DNA of 64,000 nucleotides from an uncultured Pelagibacteraceae bacterium (GTDB lineage Bacteria > Pseudomonadota > Alphaproteobacteria > Pelagibacterales > Pelagibacteraceae): the NCBI GenBank assembly GCA_902601545.1, contig CACKNR010000001.1, positions 34,898-98,897 on the forward strand. Reading direction: 5' to 3'. Below are positions 21,567 through 30,095 of the stretch, one piece after another (the first letter of the stretch is position 1; every line of letters starts with the position of its first letter). The position numbers and the translations under genes are program-made. The notes below the pieces were generated by a model that saw nothing but the letters and a program-made list of their open reading frames with translations, was not told the DNA's origin and searched no databases.

Positions 21567-22019
21567 ATGAATTTAAATAGCTTAGTTAAAAATAATAAAA
21601 AAAAAATTAGAGTTGGTCGAGGAATTGGTTCAGGTAAGGGAAAAACTTCTTCAAGAGGGCATAAAGGTCAAAAATCAAGATCAGGTGTAGCAATTAAAAG
21701 TTTTGAAGGAGGCCAAATGCCATTATATAGAAGACTTCCAAAAAGAGGATTTAAGACATTTGCAAAAGAAAAAATTGCAATTTTAAATCTCTCAAAATTA
21801 CAAATTATTTTAGAAAAAAATAAAGATAGTATAAAAAATAATCTTGATCTAAAGTTACTAAAAGAAAAAAAGCTTATAAATAAAAAATACCAGAAATTAA
21901 AAATCCTTGGATCTGGAGAAATAAAAAAAAATATTGAAATAACAGCTCATTTTGCCTCAAAACAAGCTTTGGCTAAAATCGAAAAAGTAGGCGGTAAATT
22001 AAGCATTGTTAAGAAATAA
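21567..22019 (+). CDS. rplO: 50S ribosomal protein L15
   Basis: A 150-residue late-assembly protein. The glycine-rich N-terminus (RVGRGIGSGKGKTSSRGHKGQKSRSG) and GGQMPLYRRLPKRGFK are standard. The C-terminal KILGSGEIKKNIEITAHFASKQALAKIEKVGGKLSIV is the usual closing domain. The gene directly abuts rpsE and lies 5 bases before secY. Confidence 0.97.
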   Translation: MNLNSLVKNNKKKIRVGRGIGSGKGKTSSRGHKGQKSRSGVAIKSFEGGQMPLYRRLPKRGFKTFAKEKIAILNLSKLQIILEKNKDSIKNNLDLKLLKEKKLINKKYQKLKILGSGEIKKNIEITAHFASKQALAKIEKVGGKLSIVKK

Positions 22020-22024
22020 AATTT

Positions 22025-23329
22025 ATGTCAAGTGAAGCTTTAAACACTGCAGGTGCTTTTAGTCAGGCTAAAGACTTAAAAAATAGAATATTTTTCACTA
22101 TTTTAATATTAATAATTTACAGATTGGGGACGTATGTTCCGCTTTCTGGGATAGATCCATTGGCATTAAAAGAAATCATGTCCACTAGCCAAAAAGGATT
22201 ACTTGGCATGTTCAATATGTTTTCAGGGGGAGCAGTAACAAGAATGGCAATATTTGCACTAGGTATTATGCCTTATATATCTTCTGCTATCATAGTTCAA
22301 TTACTTACGGGTGTTTCTGATTATTTCAAAAATCTAAAGGAGCAAGGCGAAATAGGAAGAAAAAAAATTACTCAGATCACAAGATATGGAACAGTTTTAA
22401 TAGCGTGTCTTCAAGGGTATGGTGTTTCAGTTGGACTTGAAAATGCAGGAAATCTTGTGATTGAACCTGGTCTTTCGTTTAGGTTAATTACCACTTTATC
22501 ACTTGTAGCGGGAACAACATTCTTAATGTGGCTAGGAGAACAAATTACTTTGAGAGGAGTTGGAAACGGAATTTCATTAATCATTTTTTCAGGAATCGTA
22601 GCAGAAATACCCAGAGCACTAGCATCTACTTTTGAACTAGGACGAACTGGAGCCCTTTCAGCATTAATGATTGTTGGAATATTTGTTTTAGTAATTTTGA
22701 CTGTTTTATTCATTGTTTTCTTTGAGAGAGCAATGAGAAAAATATTAATTAATTATCCCAAAAGACAAGTTGGAAATAAAATGTATGGAGGTGAGTCCTC
22801 ACATTTACCTTTAAAAATAAATACTGCAGGTGTTATTCCAGCAATATTTGCATCTGCTTTGTTATTGTTGCCTATAACTATATCTAATTTTGGATTTGCA
22901 GAGTCTGATACTTTTTTAAAGATATCGTCGCTGTTCACGCAAGGACAACCTTTATATATGTTGCTTTATGCTTCGGGTATAATTTTTTTCTGTTTTTTTT
23001 ACACATCTATTGTATTTAATCCAAAAGAGACAGCAGAAAACTTGAGAAAATATGGAGGTTATATTCCAGGTATTAGACCAGGTGAAAGAACAGCAGAATA
23101 CATTGATACAATTTTAACACGTTTGACAACTGTTGGAGCTATTTATTTAACTTTTGTATGTTTGATGCCTGAATTTTTAATTGCAAAGTATCCAATTCCA
23201 TTTTATTTAGGGGGAACCTCAATATTAATTGTTGTAGTAGTTGCTATGGATACAGTAACACAAGTTCAAACTAGATTAATGAGTTCACAATACGAGTCAT
23301 TAATAAAAAAAGCAAAATTTGGAAAATAA
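22025..23329 (+). CDS. secY: Sec translocon subunit SecY
   Basis: A 434-residue integral membrane protein forming the protein-conducting channel with SecE and SecG. About ten hydrophobic segments are visible. The plug-region motif (GLLGMFNMFSGGA) and the SecY signatures (IMPYISSAIIVQLL; the R-x-G-x-GNGISL region after GEQITLRG; FNPKETAENLRKYGGYIPGIRPGERTAEYID) are present. Placement after rplO and before adk is the common alphaproteobacterial arrangement. Confidence 0.98.
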   Translation: MSSEALNTAGAFSQAKDLKNRIFFTILILIIYRLGTYVPLSGIDPLALKEIMSTSQKGLLGMFNMFSGGAVTRMAIFALGIMPYISSAIIVQLLTGVSDYFKNLKEQGEIGRKKITQITRYGTVLIACLQGYGVSVGLENAGNLVIEPGLSFRLITTLSLVAGTTFLMWLGEQITLRGVGNGISLIIFSGIVAEIPRALASTFELGRTGALSALMIVGIFVLVILTVLFIVFFERAMRKILINYPKRQVGNKMYGGESSHLPLKINTAGVIPAIFASALLLLPITISNFGFAESDTFLKISSLFTQGQPLYMLLYASGIIFFCFFYTSIVFNPKETAENLRKYGGYIPGIRPGERTAEYIDTILTRLTTVGAIYLTFVCLMPEFLIAKYPIPFYLGGTSILIVVVVAMDTVTQVQTRLMSSQYESLIKKAKFGK

Positions 23330-23337
23330 TTAATTAA

Positions 23338-23910
23338 ATGAATTTAGTTATTTTTGGACCTCCAGGAGCAGGCAAAGGAACTCAATCAAAATTTATCGTA
23401 AATGAGTTTAACTTATATCAATTATCTACTGGAGATCTTTTACGTAATGAAATTAAAAATAAAACTGAATTAGGATTAAAGATATCATCAATTATAAATT
23501 CAGGTGAACTTGTTTCTGATGAAATTGTTGGTAGTTTAATTGAAAAATTTATATCAAATGAAAAATATCAAAATAAAATCATATTCGATGGATATCCAAG
23601 AACTTTATCACAAGCTCAAAACTTAGATAAACTATTAAAAAAATATCATCAAAAAATCGATATGGTATTAAAATTGTCTGTAAGCTTAGAATCAGTCAAA
23701 AAGAGAATACGAGAAAGACAAATCCAAGAAAAAAGAACAGATGATAATGAAGATATTGCAATTAAAAGATTTAAAAATTATGAGAAATCTTCAGAACAAG
23801 TATTAGATTATTATAAGCAAACTAATTTGCTTAAGGTTGTAAATGGTGAGTCGGGTATAGCTGAAATTAGTATTGAAATTAGCGAGTTAATTAAGAGTAT
23901 CAAGGGTTGA
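23338..23910 (+). CDS. adk: Adenylate kinase (short-LID type)
   Basis: A 190-residue enzyme interconverting ATP + AMP and two ADP. The P-loop GPPGAGKGTQS is near the N-terminus, followed by the AMP-binding STGDLLRNEI and FDGYPRT motifs. The LID (about residues 120-135, RIRERQIQEKRTDDNEDIA) is short and has no zinc cysteines, unlike the long form. The secY-adk-rpsM order is typical of alphaproteobacteria. The last codons overlap the -35 box of the promoter for rpsM. Confidence 0.96.
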   Translation: MNLVIFGPPGAGKGTQSKFIVNEFNLYQLSTGDLLRNEIKNKTELGLKISSIINSGELVSDEIVGSLIEKFISNEKYQNKIIFDGYPRTLSQAQNLDKLLKKYHQKIDMVLKLSVSLESVKKRIRERQIQEKRTDDNEDIAIKRFKNYEKSSEQVLDYYKQTNLLKVVNGESGIAEISIEISELIKSIKG

Positions 23911-23934
23911 CTTTAAATGATTTCACAATATAAA
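23907..23934 (+). promoter_or_regulatory. Sigma70-type promoter for rpsM-rpsK-rpoA-rplQ
   Basis: TTGACT (23907-23912), a 16-base spacer and TATAAA (23929-23934) match the sigma70 consensus closely. The -35 box overlaps the adk stop codon. The 52-base adk-rpsM gap is one of the few real gaps in the ribosomal block, which supports a separate start for the alpha operon. Confidence 0.65.
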
Positions 23935-23962
23935 TACGCAGGAAACTTAAAATCATAAATTT

Positions 23963-24346
23963 ATGGCTCGAATAGCAGGAATAAATATTCCACAAAACAA
24001 GATTGTCAGTATAGCTCTTACATACATTCACGGAATTGGACCTCATTCATCTAAAAAAATCTGCGAAAAATTAAATATCCCAGAGTCTAAACGAGTAAAT
24101 GATTTGTCAGAAGATCAAGTTTTAAAAATAAGAGAATTTATCGATGCCAATTATAAAGTAGAAGGTGATCTTAGAAGAGAAGTATCAGTAAATATTAAAA
24201 GGCTAGTGGATCTTGCGTGTTATAGAGGATCAAGACATAAAAAAAAATTACCTGTTAGAGGTCAAAGAACACAATGTAACGCAAGGACTAGAAAAGGGAA
24301 AGCAATAGCAATAGCTGGAAAAAAATTAACCCCATTAAAAAAATAA
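23963..24346 (+). CDS. rpsM: 30S ribosomal protein S13
   Basis: A 127-residue protein of the 30S head that contacts P-site tRNA and bridges to the 50S. The N-terminal [25 protein letters not shown] and C-terminal [28 protein letters not shown] signatures are intact. It is the first gene after the promoter at 23907-23934. rpmJ, which precedes rpsM in some bacteria, does not fit in the gap. Confidence 0.98.
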   Translation: MARIAGINIPQNKIVSIALTYIHGIGPHSSKKICEKLNIPESKRVNDLSEDQVLKIREFIDANYKVEGDLRREVSVNIKRLVDLACYRGSRHKKKLPVRGQRTQCNARTRKGKAIAIAGKKLTPLKK

Positions 24347-24353
24347 ATTTTTT

Positions 24354-24800
24354 ATGAGTAAAATAAATCAAAAAAATGAACAAACTAAGGAAGTAAAAAA
24401 AACAGAAACTAAAAAGATTTCTACTTTTAAAAAAAAAAAGAAAATTAAAAAGAATATTGTTTCTGGTATAGCTTACGTCTATTCAACTTTTAATAATACC
24501 ATTATTTCAATAGCAGATGAAAACGGAAATGTTCTTTCATGGTCATCTGCTGGAGCAAAAGGATTTAAAGGATCTCGAAAGTCTACACCATATGCAGCTC
24601 AAGTAGCAGCTGATGACGCAGGTGCAAAAGCTTACGAGCAAGGAGTTAGAACTCTTAATGTTCAAGTGAAGGGACCAGGCTCTGGAAGAGAAACTGCTTT
24701 AAGATCATTACAATCTCGGGGTTTTAAAATTTTATCGATCAAAGATACCACGCCAATGCCACATAACGGTGCAAGACCACCTAAAAGAAGGAGAGTATAA
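24354..24800 (+). CDS. rpsK: 30S ribosomal protein S11 with Lys-rich N-terminal extension
   Basis: A 148-residue platform protein. The conserved core begins near residue 37 ([22 protein letters not shown]). It continues through [43 protein letters not shown] and [18 protein letters not shown]. About 20 residues longer than the usual 129, the extra part being a Lys/Thr/Glu-rich N-terminus. That extension contains an 11-base A run (24429-24439). Confidence 0.97.
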   Translation: MSKINQKNEQTKEVKKTETKKISTFKKKKKIKKNIVSGIAYVYSTFNNTIISIADENGNVLSWSSAGAKGFKGSRKSTPYAAQVAADDAGAKAYEQGVRTLNVQVKGPGSGRETALRSLQSRGFKILSIKDTTPMPHNGARPPKRRRV

Positions 24801-24802
24801 TT

Positions 24803-25837
24803 ATGCAACCATCGTCAAATATAATTGATAAAAATTGGAAAGCACTCATTAAACCGAGTAAGCTAGAGATATCAAGTAATGAGGATAAAACTATTGCAAA
24901 AGTCATAGCAGAACCATTAGAAAAAGGTTTTGGGCAAACAATTGGAAATTCACTTAGAAGAATATTACTTTCTTCAATTCAAGGTGCAGCAGTTACAGCA
25001 ATTCAAATTGATGGTGTTTTACATGAGTTTTCATCTATTAAAGGTGTAAGAGAGGACGTGACTGACATTGTCCTTAATGTAAAAAATCTCGCAATAAAAT
25101 CATCAACATCTAATCCAAAGAAAATAATATTGGATATAAAAGGACCAAAAGAAGTTAAAGCTAAAGATATCACGCTCGTCCCAGAAGTTGAAATTTTAAA
25201 TCCTGATCAAACTATATGTAATTTAGATGAAAAGACACATTTCCACATGGAGTTAATGGTCAGCACAGGAAAAGGTTACGTTCAAGCGCCAAAAAATAAG
25301 GGTGAGGACAGTCCATTAGGTTTAATATCAATAGACTCATTATTTAGTCCAGTTAAAAAAGTATCATTTTCAGTAGAGAATACTAGAGCTGGAAGTGCAT
25401 TAGATTATGATAAGTTAATTATGACAGTAGAGACAAATGGTACAGTCGACGCAGAAGATGCAATTGCATATTCAGCTAGAATATTTCAGGATCAGCTTGC
25501 CATGTTTGTAAATTTTGAGGATCCTCAAGAAATAGTTAAAGAAGTAAAATCTTCAGAACCAGAGTTTAATAGGAATTTATTGAAACGTGTGGAGGAATTA
25601 GAATTATCAGTGAGATCCATGAATTGTCTAAAGAATGATAATATTATTTATATAGGTGATTTAGTTCAAAAAACTGAACCTGAAATGTTAAGAACCCCTA
25701 ATTTTGGAAGAAAATCTCTGAATGAGATCAAAGAAGTTTTAAATACAATGTCCTTGTATCTAGGTATGGAAATTCCCAACTGGCCGCCAGATAATATCGC
25801 AGAATTGTCAAAAAAACTTGAGGAAAATAGCTACTAA
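24803..25837 (+). CDS. rpoA: DNA-directed RNA polymerase alpha subunit
   Basis: A 344-residue subunit. The N-terminal assembly domain carries [40 protein letters not shown]. The C-terminal domain, which contacts UP elements and activators, starts near residue 250 and includes [38 protein letters not shown]. The length is normal. It lies between rpsK and rplQ as in the alpha operon of other proteobacteria. The stop overlaps the rplQ start by one base. Confidence 0.98.
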   Translation: MQPSSNIIDKNWKALIKPSKLEISSNEDKTIAKVIAEPLEKGFGQTIGNSLRRILLSSIQGAAVTAIQIDGVLHEFSSIKGVREDVTDIVLNVKNLAIKSSTSNPKKIILDIKGPKEVKAKDITLVPEVEILNPDQTICNLDEKTHFHMELMVSTGKGYVQAPKNKGEDSPLGLISIDSLFSPVKKVSFSVENTRAGSALDYDKLIMTVETNGTVDAEDAIAYSARIFQDQLAMFVNFEDPQEIVKEVKSSEPEFNRNLLKRVEELELSVRSMNCLKNDNIIYIGDLVQKTEPEMLRTPNFGRKSLNEIKEVLNTMSLYLGMEIPNWPPDNIAELSKKLEENSY

Positions 25838-26286
25838 TGAGACATGGTCTTGGATATAGAAAATTAAACAAAACAAGTGAACACAGAAAAGCCTTGTTTA
25901 AGAATATGCTTAATTCATTGATAAAATATGAGCAAATTATTACCACTTTACCTAAAGCAAAAGAGCTTAAACCTCAAATAGACAAAGTAATTACAATAGG
26001 AAAAAATAATAAGCTTAGTAATAAGAAAAGGTTATTTTCAAAATTACAAGATAAAAAATCAGTTACAAAAGTTTTCAATGAACTATCAAAAAGATATAAT
26101 TCAAGAAAAGGTGGCTATTCAAGAGTTTTGAAGGCTGGGTTTAGGACAGGAGATGATGCACCAATGGCTGTTATAGAGTTAATTGACAGAAATCCTGAAG
26201 CCAAAAAAGTTGATAAACCAAAAAAAACTGAAACAAAAGATAAAAAAAAAGAGGCTCAACAAGAGCCCAAAGTTGCAAGTAAATAA
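25837..26286 (+). CDS. rplQ: 50S ribosomal protein L17 with charged C-terminal tail
   Basis: A 149-residue protein, longer than the 120-127 residues usual in proteobacteria. The core ([83 protein letters not shown]) is standard. After residue 120 comes a Lys/Glu/Pro/Gln-rich tail of about 28 residues with no clear fold. It ends the ribosomal block. Confidence 0.96.
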   Translation: MRHGLGYRKLNKTSEHRKALFKNMLNSLIKYEQIITTLPKAKELKPQIDKVITIGKNNKLSNKKRLFSKLQDKKSVTKVFNELSKRYNSRKGGYSRVLKAGFRTGDDAPMAVIELIDRNPEAKKVDKPKKTETKDKKKEAQQEPKVASK

Positions 26287-26297
26287 ATTAAGCTTTC

Positions 26298-27197
26298 ATG
26301 CCTAAATCATATACTGTAGACGATGATTATAATGATTCACGTCTAGATAAATGGTTTAAAAACAAAATAATAAACTTACCACACTCTTTATTAGAAAAAA
26401 TATTAAGACAGAATAAAGTAAAAGTTAATAAAAAAAAAACTAAATCATCTTATAGACTTCAGAAAGGCGATTTGATTGAGATTTATGATATATCTAAATT
26501 AAAACCGGTAGATAAAAAAGAAAAGATTAAATATTTACCTAAAAAAAAAGAAATTGGTACCTATGATGATTATATAATAGAAGATAATGAAAATTTTATA
26601 GTAATTAACAAACCAACTGGTATACCAGTTCAATCAGGCACAAAATCTTTTAAAAATATCATAGACATATTAAAGAATTCAAAATACTTTGAAAATTCAA
26701 AACCTTTCATTGTCCATAGATTAGACAAAGAAACATCTGGAATTTTAATAATTGCTAAAAATAGAAGATACGCTCAATTATTTACCTCGCTTTTTAGGAT
26801 AAGGAAAATTCATAAAACTTATTTAGCGATAGTATATGGAAAAATTAATAAATCTATAAAAGTGATGAAGGACGAATTAATTTATTACGAAAATAATAAA
26901 AAAATTTATCAAAAAGCTGTATCAAATCTTAAAATAATTAAGTCGAATGATGGTTATTCATATTTGGAGTTAAACCCAATTACAGGAAGAAAGCATCAAT
27001 TAAGAAAACAATTACTTAAAATTGGATGTCCAATAATAGGGGATGATAAATATTTTTTAAATGATAGAAAAAGAATGAAAACAAAAAATCTTATGTTACA
27101 TGCATATAAAATAAAATTTATGATAAACAATATCCAGTACAATTTTAAAGCAAAATATAATAATTTATTTGAAGATTTTCTAAAAAAAAATATCTAA
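26298..27197 (+). CDS. RluA/RluC-family 23S rRNA pseudouridine synthase
   Basis: A 299-residue protein with an N-terminal S4-like RNA-binding domain (SRLDKWFKNKIINLPHSLLEKILRQNKVKVNKKK). The catalytic domain contains the HRLDKETSGILIIAK motif, whose aspartate is the nucleophile, and a late GRKHQLRKQ motif. RluC isomerises uridines 955, 2504 and 2580 of E. coli 23S rRNA; which sites this one modifies cannot be read from sequence. It follows rplQ after 11 bases and ends with a 4-base convergent overlap with lipB. Confidence 0.88.
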   Translation: MPKSYTVDDDYNDSRLDKWFKNKIINLPHSLLEKILRQNKVKVNKKKTKSSYRLQKGDLIEIYDISKLKPVDKKEKIKYLPKKKEIGTYDDYIIEDNENFIVINKPTGIPVQSGTKSFKNIIDILKNSKYFENSKPFIVHRLDKETSGILIIAKNRRYAQLFTSLFRIRKIHKTYLAIVYGKINKSIKVMKDELIYYENNKKIYQKAVSNLKIIKSNDGYSYLELNPITGRKHQLRKQLLKIGCPIIGDDKYFLNDRKRMKTKNLMLHAYKIKFMINNIQYNFKAKYNNLFEDFLKKNI

Positions 27198-27805
27198 ATA
27201 TTGTTAATATTTTTAATAAAAATATTTGCCAAATTATTTTCAAATTTTTTAGGTTTGACTGAAATTAAATCAAATATAGAAGTAATCTTTTTATTATCTA
27301 AACCGCAAGGAATAATTTTTAAATATTGATTTAAATTATTTGAAATATTTATTGAACAACCATGATAAGCCACCCACCTAGATACTCTAATGCCTATTGC
27401 TGCAATTTTTTTATCTTTTACCCAAATGCCTATATTTTTCTTATCATTTTTGGATTGAATTTTATAATTCTTTAAAAATTGTATTATACTTTTTTCTATT
27501 GAATCGATTAATTTTCTTATGTCCTTCTTTCTTCTGTTTAAATCGATAACAAAGTAAACAATTTTTTGACCAGGGTTATGAAGTGTGATTTTGCCCCCTC
27601 TACTTGATTTAACTATTTTTATTTTTTTATCTAATATTTCTTTTTTGTTGAAACTTACTCCAGCAGTGTAAGTAGTTGGGTGCTCTAGGATCCATAATAA
27701 TTCTCTATTTGTACCATTTTTTACTTCCTCAACTCTTTTATTGAGATAAAGCATTGCCATTTTAAAGGGAATACGTTTTTTGCTAATTTTAATTTCTATA
27801 CTCAT
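27194..27805 (-). CDS. lipB: Octanoyl-ACP:protein N-octanoyltransferase
   Basis: A 203-residue enzyme that moves octanoate from acyl carrier protein to lipoyl domains, the first step of lipoate synthesis. The motifs are RGGKITLHNPGQ, KKIAAIGIRVSRWVAYHG with the catalytic lysine, and IPCGL with the catalytic cysteine. Lipoyl domains of 2-oxoacid dehydrogenases and the glycine cleavage system would be its targets. It is divergent from mgtE, 60 bases apart, and overlaps the upstream gene's end by 4 bases. Confidence 0.93.
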   Translation of the reverse strand: MSIEIKISKKRIPFKMAMLYLNKRVEEVKNGTNRELLWILEHPTTYTAGVSFNKKEILDKKIKIVKSSRGGKITLHNPGQKIVYFVIDLNRRKKDIRKLIDSIEKSIIQFLKNYKIQSKNDKKNIGIWVKDKKIAAIGIRVSRWVAYHGCSINISNNLNQYLKIIPCGLDNKKITSIFDLISVKPKKFENNLANIFIKNINNI

Positions 27806-27829
27806 TTAATTTGAATTTTACCATTATAT

Positions 27830-27842
27830 AGACTATTAGTCT
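27830..27842. repeat. Small palindrome upstream of mgtE
   Basis: AGACT and AGTCT (27830-27842) flank three bases in the lipB-mgtE divergent spacer. It could be an operator for either gene, a tiny hairpin, or chance in AT-rich DNA. No regulator could be assigned. Confidence 0.25.
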
Positions 27843-27865
27843 CAAAAAAACTTAAAGAGGTATTT

Positions 27866-29245
27866 ATGACTTTACCAAAATCAGAAGAGGCAAAAAAAGT
27901 CAATTTGGATTTTAATAAAGAATTTATCAATACTTTCACCCAAAATATTGAGAGTAGAAACATTGAATTTATCAATCAAACGTTAAAAGATTTGCATGAA
28001 GCCGATGTTGCTAACTTAATTGAAAATTTAAATCCTGATATAAGAAATAAATTAATCGAAATTGAGTCGTTTAATATCGATCCAGAAATTTTTATTGAAT
28101 TAAACGAGTCAATTCAAAGTGAAGTTTTACAATTACTCTCTATAGACTCTCTTATCAAAATAATAAAACGATTAGAGTCTGATAACGCTATTAAAATTCT
28201 TGAAAACTTATCAAAGGATATAAAAGAAAAAGTTTTAGAAAAACTTCCACCAAAAGATAAATTTTTATTACAAGAGGGACTAAGTTATCCTGAGGACTCT
28301 GCAGCAAGAATAATGCAAAGAGAATTTACAGCAGTACCGAGTAATTGGACTGTGGGGCAAACTATAGATTATTTAAGAGAAAACAAAGATTTACCTGAAG
28401 AATTCTTAGAGATATTTATTGTAGATAATGACTTCAAACCAATTGGAACTGTTCCTTCATCAAGAGTTCTAAGAACATCTAGAGATTTAAAAATGAATTC
28501 TATAATGAGAGAAATGCCAGTGCTGATTTCAGTTAATATGGATAAAGAGGAAGTTGGTCTTACTTTCGAAAATTATAACTTAGTCTCCGCAGGAGTAGTA
28601 AATAAAGAAAATAAATTAGTTGGCATGATTACAGCTGACGATGTAGTAACTGTTGTTCAAGAAGAAGCAGAGGAAGATGCTTTACGTCTAGCAGGTGTTG
28701 GTGATGAAGAGATTACCGACAGTGTTATGTTAAAGACAAAAAGAAGATTTAATTGGTTACTATTAAATCTATTTACAGCTTTACTAGCCACTTGGGTTAT
28801 AAGCTTCTTTGGAGCCTCAATTGAACAAATGGTAGCTTTAGCTTTTCTTATGCCAATAGTTGCATCAATGGGGGGAAATGCTGGGATGCAAACTTTAGCA
28901 GTTACTATTCGAGCAATAGCTACTAAAGAATTATCAAAAAGTAATTTCAACAGAGTAGTTGGTAAAGAATTTTTGATAGGTATTTTAAACGGAATAATTT
29001 TCGCAATAATAACTGCAATAATTGTTCAATTATGGTTTAAAGAAATAAATCTTTCACTATTGATTGGTATTTCAATGGTCTTAAATATGATTGTTGCAGG
29101 ATTGTTTGGTATTTTAGTCCCAGTATCATTAAAAAAATTAAATATCGATCCCGCTTTAGCCTCAAGTGTTTTTGTAACAACTATTACAGATGTTATTGGA
29201 TTTCTTTCTTTCCTAGGATTAGGATCGTTTTATTTTTTAAATTAG
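27866..29245 (+). CDS. mgtE: MgtE-family magnesium transporter
   Basis: A 459-residue protein with the MgtE layout: an N-terminal helical domain (about residues 20-130), a pair of CBS domains (about 140-260) and five hydrophobic segments from about 290. The transmembrane signature (FLMPIVASMGGNAGMQTLAVTIRAIAT) includes the acidic/Asn pore region. In characterised MgtE the cytoplasmic domains sense Mg2+ and close the channel. An AGAGG sequence (27856-27860) lies 5 bases before the ATG. No magnesium riboswitch is present in the 60-base upstream gap. Confidence 0.94.
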   Translation: MTLPKSEEAKKVNLDFNKEFINTFTQNIESRNIEFINQTLKDLHEADVANLIENLNPDIRNKLIEIESFNIDPEIFIELNESIQSEVLQLLSIDSLIKIIKRLESDNAIKILENLSKDIKEKVLEKLPPKDKFLLQEGLSYPEDSAARIMQREFTAVPSNWTVGQTIDYLRENKDLPEEFLEIFIVDNDFKPIGTVPSSRVLRTSRDLKMNSIMREMPVLISVNMDKEEVGLTFENYNLVSAGVVNKENKLVGMITADDVVTVVQEEAEEDALRLAGVGDEEITDSVMLKTKRRFNWLLLNLFTALLATWVISFFGASIEQMVALAFLMPIVASMGGNAGMQTLAVTIRAIATKELSKSNFNRVVGKEFLIGILNGIIFAIITAIIVQLWFKEINLSLLIGISMVLNMIVAGLFGILVPVSLKKLNIDPALASSVFVTTITDVIGFLSFLGLGSFYFLN

Positions 29246-30057
29246 ATATTATCAATTAATCTTATGTTTTTTATATAGTAGGCAATAAATAGATTGAATT
29301 TTTTACTTTGCCTTTTAATTTTTTTAAAACTTTTAACATTATAATTTTCCAAATAATCAATTTTACTTGCACCTAAATTTTTTAAGTCTTTTTTTATTTT
29401 ATTAATATAAAAAAAACTATAATTTTTTTTTATTTTCTTCTTTAAGCTATATAAATAATGATAAATATTAGATGCAACCTTAATTTGATTTTTATTAAGA
29501 TTTAAATTTCTTGATGAGCATGCTATGCCATTATTTTCTCTAATAGTTTTGCATTCAATTACTTTACATTTAATCTTTCTTTTTTCGATGTGTTTTTTAA
29601 TTAGATATAGTTGCTGATAATCTTTTTTCCCTAAAAAAATATACTTAGGTTTTATTATTTCTATAAATCTGTTTACTACATTTAAAACACCTTCAAAATG
29701 ACCTTTCCTAAATTTACCACACAATTTTTTTGAAAATTTATCTAAGTAAACGTGCTCTATAGTTTTAAATCCGTATATGTCTTTAAATGTTGGAATATAT
29801 AAGTAACTAATTTTCAACTTTTTAAGCTGTTTTATGTCTTTCTTTATGTTCCTTGGATAGGATTTAAAATCGCCTTTTTTACTGAATTGTTTAGGATTTA
29901 CAAAAATCGATACCAAAGTTTTAAACTTTGATTTCTTAGATTTTTTGATCAATGAAATATGTCCTTTGTGTAAACCACCCATTGTTGGCACAAATGATAT
30001 ACCTTTATTTTTAAAAATCTCTTTTTGTAGATTTTGTTTGTCTTTAAATATTTTCAT
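29242..30057 (-). CDS. panC: Pantothenate synthetase (pantoate-beta-alanine ligase)
   Basis: A 271-residue enzyme joining pantoate and beta-alanine with ATP, the last step to vitamin B5. The nucleotide-binding HxGH motif appears as LHKGHISLI after VPTMGG, and the conserved GKKDYQQ, FVNPKQF and GIACSSRNLNL segments are present. The C-terminal third is very Lys/Asn-rich and shorter than in E. coli. No panB, panD or panE is in the window, so pathway completeness is unknown. It overlaps mgtE by 4 bases, tail to tail, and diverges from galU. Confidence 0.93.
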   Translation of the reverse strand: MKIFKDKQNLQKEIFKNKGISFVPTMGGLHKGHISLIKKSKKSKFKTLVSIFVNPKQFSKKGDFKSYPRNIKKDIKQLKKLKISYLYIPTFKDIYGFKTIEHVYLDKFSKKLCGKFRKGHFEGVLNVVNRFIEIIKPKYIFLGKKDYQQLYLIKKHIEKRKIKCKVIECKTIRENNGIACSSRNLNLNKNQIKVASNIYHYLYSLKKKIKKNYSFFYINKIKKDLKNLGASKIDYLENYNVKSFKKIKRQSKKFNLFIAYYIKNIRLIDNI

Positions 30058-30058
30058 T

Positions 30059-30086
30059 TTTACAAAGCAATGATAATAACTATTAT
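30059..30086 (+). promoter_or_regulatory. Promoter for galU-ugd, near-leaderless
   Basis: TTTACA (30059-30064), a 16-base spacer and TATTAT (30081-30086) resemble a sigma70 promoter. The galU ATG at 30096 is only 9 bases past the -10 box, so the transcript would start at or just before the start codon. It lies in the 38-base panC-galU divergent gap. Confidence 0.45.
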
Positions 30087-30095
30087 AAGAATCAT

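Noticed and set aside
23911..23962. Possible rpmJ (L36) gene between adk and rpsM
   Set aside because: The 52-base gap is too short for the roughly 37-residue protein and holds a promoter instead.
27806..27865. Magnesium (M-box or mgtA-type) riboswitch upstream of mgtE
   Set aside because: The spacer is only 60 bases and shows no more than a 5-pair palindrome, too little for a known magnesium riboswitch.
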